Shown here piece by piece: positions 1 to 7,840 of a DNA stretch of 9,791 bases; positions within the stretch are counted from its first letter, which is position 1, and every line of letters starts with the position of its first letter. Source of the DNA: an uncultured Thermomicrobiales bacterium (GTDB taxonomy: Bacteria > Chloroflexota > Chloroflexia > Thermomicrobiales > UBA6265); assembly GCA_902806375.1 (NCBI GenBank), contig CADCWK010000058.1, positions 1 through 9,791 of the forward strand, in the 5' to 3' direction. Below the pieces are notes generated by a model. That model had not been told where the DNA came from. It saw nothing but the letters and a program-made list of their open reading frames with translations, and did not search any database. The position numbers and the translations under genes are program-made.

Positions 1-910
1 TCGTTACATCGGCGCCTCGACCGGCAACATGGAGGACGGTGCCTTCCGCTGCGACGCCAACGTCTCGGTCCGCGTCCGCGGGGAGCAGGCCCTCGGGGCC
101 AAGGTCGAGATCAAGAACATGAACTCCTTCCGGGCGGTCGAGCGCGCGCTCCGGTACGAAGAGGGGCGCCAGCGCGCCGAGCTCGAGGCCGGCAACGCGA
201 TCCCGCAGGAGACCCGTGGCTGGGTCGAGGCCCGCGGAGTGACGGTTGGCCAGCGGACCAAGGAGCAGGCCAACGACTACCGGTACTTCCCCGAGCCCGA
301 CCTGCCACCCCTCGAGGTCAGCACGGAGACCATCGCGCGGATCACCGCGGAGTTGCCGGAGCTCCCCGCGGCCCGGCGGGCACGGTTCCGGAGCCAGTTC
401 GGCATCAAGGCGTCCGATGCCGACCTGCTGACGGCGGAGCGCGAGATCGCCGACGTCTTCGAGGCGGTCGTCCAGGGCGGAGGGCCGGAGCGGCCGCAGC
501 AGGCCGCGAACTGGATCGTCAACGATCTGATGGGCCTGCAGGCCGGTGGCAGCCAGGCGGCGACGGAGCTGCCGCTCAACGTCGCCCAGCTCCGTGATCT
601 CCTCGACGGGTTGGATGCCGGGACATTGACTGCCCGGGCTGCCAAGGAAGTGCTGCCCCAGCTCGCGGATGATGAGCTGCCGACCGCGGCCGCGGAGCGG
701 TTGAACCTCCTGTCCCTCGACGATGGCGACGCCGTCGACCAGGCCGTGCAGGACGCGATCGCCGGCAATCCGGCCGCGGTGGCGGACTACCGGGCGGGCA
801 AGAAGGCCGCCTTCGGGCGGCTGATCGGGGAGACGATGAAGCGGACCGGGGGGCGGGCCCGGGCAGACGATGTCCGCGAGCGGCTGACCATCGCCCTCGA
901 CGGCGACTGA
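1..910 (+). CDS. gatB: Aspartyl/glutamyl-tRNA(Asn/Gln) amidotransferase subunit B, 3' part (N-terminus outside window)
   Basis: This is the tRNA-binding and kinase/transamidase subunit of the cytoplasmic GatCAB complex, which converts Glu-tRNA(Gln) and Asp-tRNA(Asn) to Gln-tRNA and Asn-tRNA with ATP and glutamine. The reading frame is open from base 2, so about 302 codons are present; the family is usually about 475-500 residues, so roughly 180 N-terminal residues lie upstream. Visible family signatures are GNMEDGAFRCDANVSVR near the left edge, KVEIKNMNSFRAVERAL, QETRGWVE and DYRYFPEPDLPPL, all from the cradle/catalytic domain. They are followed by the helical and YqeY-like tail domains, with NWIVNDLMG and a C-terminal VADYRAGKKAAFGRLIGETMK segment typical of the end of GatB. 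The frame ends in TGA, and a hairpin follows about 60 bases later. gatC and gatA would be expected upstream but are not in the window. Confidence 0.97.
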   Translation, partial: RYIGASTGNMEDGAFRCDANVSVRVRGEQALGAKVEIKNMNSFRAVERALRYEEGRQRAELEAGNAIPQETRGWVEARGVTVGQRTKEQANDYRYFPEPDLPPLEVSTETIARITAELPELPAARRARFRSQFGIKASDADLLTAEREIADVFEAVVQGGGPERPQQAANWIVNDLMGLQAGGSQAATELPLNVAQLRDLLDGLDAGTLTARAAKEVLPQLADDELPTAAAERLNLLSLDDGDAVDQAVQDAIAGNPAAVADYRAGKKAAFGRLIGETMKRTGGRARADDVRERLTIALDGD

Positions 911-971
911 GCGGCCGCCGTACCAGGGCCAGACCGGTCGCCGCATCCATGGCCCGACGAGAGATGGGTCA

Positions 972-994
972 GCCCTCGCCGTAGCGGCGAGGGC
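972..994 (+). terminator. Hairpin terminator after gatB
   Basis: A perfect 10-bp stem (arms 972-981 and 985-994, core CCCTCGCCG/CGGCGAGGG) encloses a 3-base loop, 62 bases after the gatB stop. The bases after it (CGGAGTAATTGTG) hold only a weak T stretch, so this is not a textbook intrinsic terminator. Its position between gatB and the candidate promoter of the next gene suggests termination or 3'-end protection. Confidence 0.6.
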
Positions 995-1021
995 CGGAGT
1001 AATTGTGCCCAGAATACGAGA

Positions 1022-1050
1022 TGGACGACGCCGGTTTGTGATGGGATACT
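1022..1050 (+). promoter_or_regulatory. Candidate sigma-70-type promoter for the glutamate dehydrogenase gene
   Basis: TGGACG at 1022-1027 (4 of 6 matches to TTGACA) and GATACT at 1045-1050 (4 of 6 to TATAAT) are separated by 17 bases. Transcription would start near 1057 and leave a leader of about 70 bases. The same GATACT box is used in the candidate promoter at 4948-4976 on the other strand. The call rests on sequence match and position only. Confidence 0.35.
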
Positions 1051-1060
1051 AAGCTCGCAA

Positions 1061-1111
1061 CCGCCCACTGGCGGTACCGCAAGAAGCTTCGGAGCCGGGC
1101 AGCCCGGCTCC
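1061..1111 (+). promoter_or_regulatory. Structured leader with inverted repeats upstream of glutamate dehydrogenase
   Basis: Three self-complementary elements lie one after another. CCGCC (1061-1065) pairs with GGCGG (1070-1074) around a 4-base loop. GCGGTACCGC (1071-1080) is a perfect 10-base palindrome that reuses the right arm of the first stem, so the two cannot form together. GGAGCCGGGC (1091-1100) and GCCCGGCTCC (1102-1111) form a perfect 10-bp inverted repeat around one base. The last repeat ends two bases before the ribosome binding site GGGGAG (1113-1118). It could be an operator or an RNA element controlling translation; the sequence does not decide which. Confidence 0.45.
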
Positions 1112-1128
1112 CGGGGAGTGAGACGCTG

Positions 1129-2445
<1,317 letters not shown>

Positions 2446-2484
2446 CGGCATCTTCTGATTTCCGGTAGCGACGGCAATGGGAAC

Positions 2485-2508
2485 GGCCGCCCCAACGTTG
2501 GGGCGGCC
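2485..2508. terminator. Bidirectional terminator between glutamate dehydrogenase and the DinB gene
   Basis: A 24-base perfect palindrome (left arm GGCCGCCCCAAC 2485-2496, right arm 2497-2508) lies 40 bases after the dehydrogenase stop and 76 bases from the stop of the convergent dinB-like gene. As RNA it would give a stem of about 10 bp with a small ACGT loop in either direction. A pyrimidine run (CTCTCGTCTCC) follows on the + strand. Perfect symmetry between convergent genes is what a shared terminator looks like. Confidence 0.75.
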
Positions 2509-2583
2509 CTCTCGTCTCCACCGTATGGGACGGCGATCAGGCAGTCACCCTTGACGTTTGTCCTCAACCGGCAGCCCGTTCGA

Positions 2584-3096
2584 TCAGTCGGGACGGTATG
2601 GCGCTTCACGTCCAATCGCGCCGACGAAATCCGGGAGGTCGGCGTGTCCAAGGAGTTGACGGACGGCCGACGCCTCGCCCGTGTGGAACCAGTAGTGATA
2701 GATGCCGCGGAGGAGCATCGTCCCGATCGATTCAGGGAGGCGGGCCCCAGCGACGACGAGATGGTCACCGATCCGATCGGGCCCAAGGGTATCGAAGTAC
2801 GGGTCGACTCGGGCAACGACGGCGTCCCACGCCGTCCATGCCGCCTCCAACGGGGGCGTCGTCGCCGGCTTGCCGCTCCCGCCCCAGTCGTCCAACTCTG
2901 GGGCGATGTCTCCGATCCCCTGGGCTCGTTCCAGCCAAAAGCTTCGCTCATGGTCGGCCATGTGGCAGATCATCCACGAGATGGAGTTGATGGGGCCAAA
3001 CCGACGCCGCGCATCCTCGTCGGTAATTCCTGCCAGCGAGCGCCGGAACTCGCTCCGGGTGAAACGATACTGATCGACGAGCGAGTGTATGGTCAC
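2584..3096 (-). CDS. DinB superfamily protein (putative metal-dependent four-helix bundle)
   Basis: A 170-residue protein of the DinB/YfiT-like metalloenzyme fold, a four-helix bundle that usually carries one divalent metal on three histidines. Candidate ligands are H45/H49 in ICHMADHE and H134/H138 in YHYWFHTGE, the usual positions in helices 2 and 3. The closing segment AVRQLLGHADLPDFVG is typical of the subgroup. Some relatives are thiol-dependent transferases; the substrate cannot be read from this sequence, and despite the name there is no link to DNA polymerase IV. Two GTG starts are possible, at 3102 and 3096. AAGGAA touches the first but sits six bases before the second, so I chose 3096. 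The gene is 98 bases downstream of the second trkA on the same strand with no hairpin between, so it may be co-transcribed with it or have its own promoter. Confidence 0.88.
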   Translation of the reverse strand: MTIHSLVDQYRFTRSEFRRSLAGITDEDARRRFGPINSISWMICHMADHERSFWLERAQGIGDIAPELDDWGGSGKPATTPPLEAAWTAWDAVVARVDPYFDTLGPDRIGDHLVVAGARLPESIGTMLLRGIYHYWFHTGEASAVRQLLGHADLPDFVGAIGREAPYRPD

Positions 3097-3194
3097 TGGC
3101 ACTTCCTTATCCGGCCCTGTTCGCAGGCTCTGCCGCGCGAGGATGGGGATGGGGTCGGTTTCGCGCCTCCCTCACCGGGTGGCCAGACGCACCT

Positions 3195-3857
3195 TCAGCA
3201 CACGGTGCAGAGCAAACGGCGCAACTCGTCTTCCTGGTCGGAGCGGGTCACGGCGATCACATCGTCCCCAGGGAGCAGTTCGGTCGCGCCGGTCGGGATG
3301 GTCACGTGGGCGCCGCGGCCGATGGCGGCGATCACACAATCGACCGGCAGCTTGATCTCGCCGATGGACTGGTGTGCGACCACCGAGTCGTGGTCGATGC
3401 GGGCCTCGACGATCGCGAGGTCGGCATAGCGCAGGTTCAGCAGGTGGACGAAGGACTGGTCGGGGATGGACTGCTCGATCAGGTTCATGATGTAGCTCGT
3501 CTGACTGACGATGACGTCGATCCCGAGCAGCCGGAACACCTTCTCGTTGCGCGGGTTGCTGACCCGGGCGACCGAGCGGCCGACCCGGAACTTCTGCTTA
3601 GCGATCTGGCAGACGACGAGGTTGTCCTCGTCCTCCCCGGTGACGGCGATGATCACGTCCGCCCGGGCCGCGCCGGCGTTGTTGAGCGTGGTCGCCTCCG
3701 CGGCATCGCCGAGGACGATGACGGAGCCGAGCTCCTCGGTCATCCGCTCGACCTTCTTGGCGTCCTTCTCGATCAGGAGGACCTCGTGGCCCTCCTCAAG
3801 GAGGTTGCGGGACAGGTAGTAACCGACTTTCCCGGCGCCGACGACGATGATGTACAC
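3195..3857 (-). CDS. TrkA/Ktr-type potassium uptake regulatory protein (RCK_N + RCK_C)
   Basis: A 220-residue cytoplasmic gating subunit of the TrkA/KtrA family. It would form a ring on a K+ channel or transporter and respond to nucleotides. The RCK_N Rossmann domain spans about 1-130, with GAGKVG at 7-12 and acidic E30 at the end of the second strand, suited to NAD(H) or adenine nucleotides. GEDEDNLVVCQIAKQ and RVSNPRNEKVFRLLGID are family-typical. An RCK_C domain covers about 135-215, the part that binds c-di-AMP in some KtrA/CpaA proteins; binding here is not shown. The GTG start is preceded by AGAAGGAA at nine bases. It lies 41 bases after a shorter TrkA-N protein on the same strand. A CeoB/CeoC-like pair is a reasonable parallel. 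No K+ channel subunit is present in the window. Confidence 0.92.
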   Translation of the reverse strand: MYIIVVGAGKVGYYLSRNLLEEGHEVLLIEKDAKKVERMTEELGSVIVLGDAAEATTLNNAGAARADVIIAVTGEDEDNLVVCQIAKQKFRVGRSVARVSNPRNEKVFRLLGIDVIVSQTSYIMNLIEQSIPDQSFVHLLNLRYADLAIVEARIDHDSVVAHQSIGEIKLPVDCVIAAIGRGAHVTIPTGATELLPGDDVIAVTRSDQEDELRRLLCTVC

Positions 3858-3898
3858 GCGGTCACGTTCCTTCTGGGGGCAATGTGGCGGACACGGGG

Positions 3899-4348
3899 TC
3901 AGGACGCGTCCGCCAGGGTGGCAGCGAGACGCGTCGGGACGCTGCCGTCGAGGTCGATGACCTTGTCGATGATGACCGCCGAGACCGTGGTCGTCGGGCA
4001 GACGGTCGTCATGCCCATCCGGCGGTAGGTCTCCTCGCGGACCGGGTCGGTGATCCGGCAGATCCGCTCGTCGACCTCGAACAACAGCGCGACGAGCTGG
4101 GTCGCCATGATGTTGCGGTTGTCCTTGCCGGAGACGGCGATGAAGGCGTCAGCCTCGTCGATGCCAGCCGACCGGAGGACGGCCTCGTCGATCCCGGTGC
4201 CGATGACGGTCCTGCCAGCGAAGGTGGGCGGCAGGCGGCGAAACGCCTCCCCCTCCACGTCGATGATCGTGACATCGTGGCCGTTCTTCGCGAGGATCGT
4301 CGCGATCCGGGCACCGACCCGGCCGCAGCCCATGACGACCACCTTCAT
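3899..4348 (-). CDS. TrkA-N (RCK_N) domain protein lacking RCK_C
   Basis: A 149-residue protein made of one RCK_N Rossmann domain: GCGRVG at 7-12, acidic D30 in VTIIDVEG, then VIGTGIDEAVLRSAGIDEADAFIAVSGKDNRN and CRITDPVREETYRRMG. It stops after about 149 residues, so the C-terminal RCK_C domain found in most relatives is missing; the frame ends cleanly in TGA with no sign of a frameshift remnant in the 41-base gap. The frame is open a further 31 codons upstream, but the family N-terminus MKVVVMGCG and the ATGA overlap with the preceding universal-stress gene fix the start at 4348. The overlap implies coupled translation. It probably forms a hetero-oligomer with the full TrkA encoded just downstream, together regulating a K+ transporter encoded elsewhere. 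Confidence 0.9.
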   Translation of the reverse strand: MKVVVMGCGRVGARIATILAKNGHDVTIIDVEGEAFRRLPPTFAGRTVIGTGIDEAVLRSAGIDEADAFIAVSGKDNRNIMATQLVALLFEVDERICRITDPVREETYRRMGMTTVCPTTTVSAVIIDKVIDLDGSVPTRLAATLADAS

Positions 4349-4848
4349 CGGCGGCCCCGTGACTGGTCCGCTCCGGCGATCGCGAGTCCGGCGTCCCGCT
4401 CGGTGTGCCCGATCGCCTGGCGGAGCAGGATCAGTTCGCACGGCGCGCTCTGCAGGATGTAGCGGCTGGTCTCTCCGAGCCCGACCTTGCCGTGCTTGGA
4501 CCGGAGCCGGGCCGCCATGATGATGAGGTCGGCGCCGCGCTCGATGGCCTCGTCGACGACGGCCGTTCCGGCCGAGCGAGCCTGGAGCAATTCGCTCTGG
4601 ACCTGGACGCCCTTGCCGGTCAGGAGTGCCTCGGCGAAATCCTCGGCCCCGCGGAGGATGGCCTCGCCGCGCTCGATCTCGGCGGGCAGTTCGGCATCCA
4701 GCGGGAGCTGCTGATTGACTTCGACGACATGGATAAGGGTCAGTTCGATCGCCTTGCGGTCAGCGATCTGGGCGGCGACGCGGATGGCCCGCTCGTCGCA
4801 GCGCAGGCCACTGACCGGGACGACGAGCCGTTTGACGCGGTCTTCCAT
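4345..4848 (-). CDS. UspA-like universal stress protein domain
   Basis: A 167-residue single-domain protein of the universal stress protein (UspA) fold: RLVVPVSG at the first strand, LTLIHVVEV at the second, AVVDEAIERGADLIIMAAR and ETSRYILQSAPCELILLR at the end. The ATP-binding signature G-x2-G-x9-G(S/T) of the nucleotide-binding subgroup is not intact: the first two glycine positions read A and L in MAARLRSKHG, though GLGET remains at 123-127. It may therefore not bind ATP in the usual way. The frame continues 36 codons upstream to 4956, but those codons (TTA, CGA, ACT) do not look coding and the fold begins at the chosen ATG. No purine-rich ribosome site precedes that ATG (CCCTCCCT instead). 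It heads the usp-trkA-trkA operon, so it may tune K+ transport, as Usp domains attached to transporters are thought to do. Confidence 0.85.
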   Translation of the reverse strand: MEDRVKRLVVPVSGLRCDERAIRVAAQIADRKAIELTLIHVVEVNQQLPLDAELPAEIERGEAILRGAEDFAEALLTGKGVQVQSELLQARSAGTAVVDEAIERGADLIIMAARLRSKHGKVGLGETSRYILQSAPCELILLRQAIGHTERDAGLAIAGADQSRGRR

Positions 4849-4864
4849 AGGGAGGGTATCCAGC

Positions 4865-4888
4865 GACGGGGAACCGGGGATTCCCGTC
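4865..4888. promoter_or_regulatory. Hairpin in the leader of the usp-trkA operon
   Basis: GACGGGGAA (4865-4873) and TTCCCGTC (4881-4888) pair over 8 bp with one bulged G and a 7-base loop. The element lies 16 bases upstream of the universal-stress gene start, between it and the candidate promoter. There is no T run on either strand, so an RNA leader element or protein site is likelier than a terminator. Confidence 0.35.
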
Positions 4889-4947
4889 TTCGGGCGTGGG
4901 CTACCGGACGACGGCGCCCCGCTGTTTCGTAACCATTCGACCGCACA

Positions 4948-4976
4948 AGTATCCAACCAAGCCGAGCATTCCGCAA
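4948..4976 (-). promoter_or_regulatory. Candidate sigma-70-type promoter for usp-trkA-trkA
   Basis: Read on the - strand, TTGCGG (4976-4971) and GATACT (4953-4948) are separated by 17 bases. The site is in the 150-base gap between the metallophosphoesterase stop and the universal-stress gene start, about 95 bases upstream of that start. Spacing is optimal and each box matches consensus at about four of six bases. Confidence 0.4.
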
Positions 4977-4998
4977 ACCTGCGCGGCTCTCCGGCTCG

Positions 4999-5730
4999 TC
5001 AGCGGCCCAGGGCGAGGCGCATCCCGAGGACGTCCGGCAGGCCGACGCTCGCGATGGCTTCCTGCGTTCGCTCGATGGGATAGGCGACCCGTCGCATCTC
5101 GACGGTAGCTTCGTCGACATCGAAGATCAGGTAGGCAGCACGGGGGTCGCCGTCCCGCGGTTGGCCGACGCTGCCGGGATTCAGGATCGCGCGGCCCCGC
5201 GCGACATCGATCCGGGCACCGGCCTCCAGGCGCTGGTACCGGACGCGACCGGAATCAGCCGGGTCGTTCGCCACGGCGGCGACGTGGGTGTGACCGACGA
5301 AGCAGAGCCGGGTCGCGAACGCTCCCATGTTCTCGGTCGCCACAGCCGCGGAGATGATGTACTCCCAGATCGGAGATCGCGGACTGCCATGGACAAGGGT
5401 CGCGTCCCCGACAACGGCGGTCTGTGGGTAACTGGCGAGCGTCTCCCGGTGCGAGGCGGTGAGCTGGTCTGCTGTCCAGTCGGTCGCCTGGCGGGCGATC
5501 AGGTTGAACTGGGAGGTGTCGAGCAGCCCGATGCAGGCCAGGTCGTGGTTGCCGACCAGCGTCACGGCCGGCGCGACTCCGGCGAGGAGGTCCATGCAGC
5601 GGACCGGCTCTGGCCCGTACCCGACGGTATCGCCGAGGTTCCAGATGGCGTCGCAGCCAGCGATATCGCCCAGGACCGCCTCCAGGGCGGCGGCGTTGCC
5701 GTGGACGTCGGACAGGATGGCGACCCTCAT
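4999..5730 (-). CDS. Calcineurin-like metallophosphoesterase (YfcE/MJ0936-type)
   Basis: A 243-residue cytoplasmic dinuclear-metal phosphoesterase. All family motifs are present in order: D8-V-H10 at the N-terminus, G33-D34, G60-N61-H62-D63, H114 in TLVHGSP, and G146-H147-T148-H149. NPGSVGQPRDGDPRAAYLIFD near the C-terminus is the typical closing strand region of the small prokaryotic YfcE/MJ0936 group, which act as phosphodiesterases on artificial substrates; the natural substrate is usually unknown and cannot be read here. The ATG start overlaps the mnmG stop as ATGA, so the two are read from one message and probably translationally coupled. There is no signal peptide. The following 150-base gap holds the promoter of the next operon. 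An ApaH-like or protein phosphatase role is possible but less likely at this length and motif spacing. Confidence 0.93.
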   Translation of the reverse strand: MRVAILSDVHGNAAALEAVLGDIAGCDAIWNLGDTVGYGPEPVRCMDLLAGVAPAVTLVGNHDLACIGLLDTSQFNLIARQATDWTADQLTASHRETLASYPQTAVVGDATLVHGSPRSPIWEYIISAAVATENMGAFATRLCFVGHTHVAAVANDPADSGRVRYQRLEAGARIDVARGRAILNPGSVGQPRDGDPRAAYLIFDVDEATVEMRRVAYPIERTQEAIASVGLPDVLGMRLALGR

Positions 5731-7691
5731 CGGGACTCCCGCCGGGCATGGATCAGCAGCGCGGCGACATCGGATGGCGTCACCCCGGCGAGCCGCCCGG
5801 CCTGGCCGATCGTCTCGGGACGGGCCACGGACAGGCGCTGCCGGGCCTCGGTCCGGAGACCGGCGATGCCACTGAAGTCGGCGGCGCCGTGGAGCGGGAA
5901 GCGGTCGAGGTCACGGGTCCGGCTGGCCTGCCGCTCGGCCCGCGCGACGAACCCCTCGTATTTCGCGGTGTCCGTCACGCGCTCACGGATGTCGGTCGCG
6001 ACGTCAGGCTGCGTCCCGAGGGACGTGGACCGCAGCGCCGACCAGACCTGATCGAATGTCACGGATGGCCGGCGCAGGAGATCCCAGGCCGACTGGCACC
6101 CGTTGGCCGGATCGATCCCGGCGGCGCTGAGCAACGCGTCATGGGACGGACGCTGGTCGAAGGTCGCCGACCTGAGCGCGTCGACGACGGCCTCCTCGGT
6201 CGCGAGCTCGCTGGCGACCTCGCCCCATCGCTGACCGTCGATCAGACCGAGCCGCGCTGCGGTGGGCGCCAGGCGGCGCGGCGCCGTTCCCGTTCTCAGG
6301 AGCAACCGGTGTTCGGCGCGTGAGGTCAGCATGCGGTAGGGCTCGTCGAGCGGTTTGCCGGTGAGGTCGTCGGTCAGGACACCGACGTAGGCCTCGTCCC
6401 GCCGGAGCCGGAGTTCGTCGAGACCGAGCGACCGGGCAGCCGCGTTCGCGCCGGCGATGAGACCCTGGGCGGCGGCTTCCTCGTAGCCGGATGTCCCGTT
6501 GACCTGGCCGGCGAGGAACAGCCCCGGTAGCCGGCGGGCACCCAGCGTGACCGAGAGCTCGTTGGCGTCGACGGCGTCGTACTCGACCGCGTAGCCGAAC
6601 CGGGTGATCCGGGCATCCCGGAGCGCGGGGATCGACCGGAGGGCCTGGAGCTGGACGTCCGCGGGGAGGCTGGTGCTCATCCCCTGGACGTACAGCTCGG
6701 TGGTCCGCCAGCCCTCAGGCTCCAGGAAGACGGGGTGGCTCGCCTTGTCGAAACGGTGGACCTTGTCCTCGATCGACGGGCAGTAGCGCGGGCCGATCCC
6801 CGCGATCGCGCCGTTGAACATCGGTGCCCGGTGCAGGTTCTCCGCGATGATCCGGTGCGTCTCGGCGTTGGTGTCGACCCGCAGGCAGGACAGCTGGTCA
6901 CGACCGGCGAGCTGGGTAGGGGATGGCAGGGCGCGGGCGATCACCCCGTTCGGCGACAGGGTAAGCGGCTGGATGCGCCCCAGCCGCCCGTCGTGGCTAA
7001 ACCACCGGTCGGCGCTGTCGCCGGGCTGGAGGCTGCCGGCGGAGAAGTCGACGCTCCGGGCATCGACCCGCGGCGGGGTGCCCGTCTTGAACCGGCGGGT
7101 CCGGATCCCGAGCCCGGCGAGCCCTTCGGCCAGCGATGTGTCCGGGCGTTCACCGTCGCGTCCACCGCCGTGGCGCTCCTCTCCCCGCACGAGTTGCCCG
7201 TTCAGGAACGTCCCGGCGGTCACGACGACCGAGGCGGCGGCGATCGTCCCCGCAGTCCGGGTGATCACGCCGGTCACGGAGGGTTCGCCCCGCTCGGTCC
7301 CGATGTGGAGCCCGACCGCGTCGTCCTGCAGCATGACGACGTCGTGGGCCGACTCCATCGCCTCCTTCATCGCGAGGGCGTAGAGCGTCTTGTCGCACTG
7401 GACCCGGAGCGCGCGGACGGCTGGCCCCTTGCCCGTGTTCAGCGTCCGGACCTGGAGGGCCGTCCGGTCGGCGGCCCGGCCCATCTCCCCGCCGAGGGCG
7501 TCGATCTCGGCGACCAGGTGGCCCTTGGCCGGCCCACCGATCGACGGGTTGCAGGGCATGTACCCGACCCGGTCGAGGTTGGGAGAGATCACCAGGACCC
7601 GGGCGCCGCGCCGCCCGGCGGCCAGCGCGGCCTCGCAGCCGGCGTGTCCGGCACCGATCACGATGACGTCGAAATGGGATCCGTCGATCAT
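5727..7691 (-). CDS. mnmG: tRNA uridine-5-carboxymethylaminomethyl(34) synthesis enzyme MnmG (GidA)
   Basis: The FAD-dependent partner of MnmE. The MnmEG complex uses methylene-tetrahydrofolate, FAD, NADH and GTP to place the aminomethyl-type group on wobble uridine 34 of several tRNAs in the cytoplasm. The FAD dinucleotide loop GAGHAG is at 13-18. The MnmG signature PCNPSIGGPAKGHLVAEID begins at 46 and holds C47; the second conserved cysteine is C304 in GPRYCPSIEDKVHRF. These correspond to the two catalytic cysteines (C47 and C277) of the E. coli enzyme. GTSGYEEAAAQGLIAG and RAEHRLLLRTG follow, and the C-terminal helical domain that contacts MnmE and tRNA ends with KYEGFVARAERQ and SDVAALLIHARRE. 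At 654 residues it is slightly longer than the usual 620-630. The ATG start has only a weak ribosome site (AGAGC). mnmE is not in the window. It leads the transcript that includes the metallophosphoesterase. Confidence 0.97.
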   Translation of the reverse strand: MIDGSHFDVIVIGAGHAGCEAALAAGRRGARVLVISPNLDRVGYMPCNPSIGGPAKGHLVAEIDALGGEMGRAADRTALQVRTLNTGKGPAVRALRVQCDKTLYALAMKEAMESAHDVVMLQDDAVGLHIGTERGEPSVTGVITRTAGTIAAASVVVTAGTFLNGQLVRGEERHGGGRDGERPDTSLAEGLAGLGIRTRRFKTGTPPRVDARSVDFSAGSLQPGDSADRWFSHDGRLGRIQPLTLSPNGVIARALPSPTQLAGRDQLSCLRVDTNAETHRIIAENLHRAPMFNGAIAGIGPRYCPSIEDKVHRFDKASHPVFLEPEGWRTTELYVQGMSTSLPADVQLQALRSIPALRDARITRFGYAVEYDAVDANELSVTLGARRLPGLFLAGQVNGTSGYEEAAAQGLIAGANAAARSLGLDELRLRRDEAYVGVLTDDLTGKPLDEPYRMLTSRAEHRLLLRTGTAPRRLAPTAARLGLIDGQRWGEVASELATEEAVVDALRSATFDQRPSHDALLSAAGIDPANGCQSAWDLLRRPSVTFDQVWSALRSTSLGTQPDVATDIRERVTDTAKYEGFVARAERQASRTRDLDRFPLHGAADFSGIAGLRTEARQRLSVARPETIGQAGRLAGVTPSDVAALLIHARRESR

Positions 7692-7770
7692 ACTGGGCTC
7701 TTGGTCTCGTCTACGTCGCGGTCAGGGTGACTGGACGGGCCGGAGTCGGGCAGTGGGGACCTCGTCCGCC

Positions 7771-7787
7771 CCCGGTTCGATACCGGG
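7771..7787 (+). repeat. Hairpin with tRNA T-arm-like sequence
   Basis: CCCGG (7771-7775), TTCGATA and CCGGG (7783-7787) have exactly the form of a tRNA T-stem and loop. The rest of a tRNA is missing: the seven bases after it (TTGGTCG) find no acceptor partner upstream and no anticodon arm can be folded. It may be a chance hairpin, a tRNA remnant, or an RNA structure in the leader of the downstream operon. Confidence 0.4.
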
Positions 7788-7840
7788 TTGGTCGGTTTCC
7801 GTTGGCCAGCCGATTGCAACGCACACCGTAGCATGTCGCG

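Noticed and set aside
2551..3429. 292-codon + frame over the DinB gene
   Set aside because: The - strand frame encodes a recognisable DinB protein with its histidines; the + frame has no family features and runs into the trkA gene antisense.
4349..4441. 31-codon N-terminal extension of the short TrkA
   Set aside because: It would overlap the universal stress gene in another frame; the Rossmann strand starts exactly at the ATGA-overlap methionine.
4849..4956. 36-codon N-terminal extension of the universal stress protein
   Set aside because: Its codons (TTA, CGA, ACT) are unlike the neighbours, it covers the best promoter -10 box, and the Usp fold begins at the later ATG.
6735..7730. 331-codon + frame over mnmG
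   Set aside because: Antisense to a certain mnmG; composition (Asp/Pro/Gly/Arg) is typical of a GC-rich shadow.
7716..7795. Possible tRNA gene suggested by the T-arm-like GGTTCGATACC
   Set aside because: No seven-base acceptor partner for TTGGTCG, no D-arm, and no anticodon stem with a T33-type loop could be formed at normal or long variable-arm spacing.
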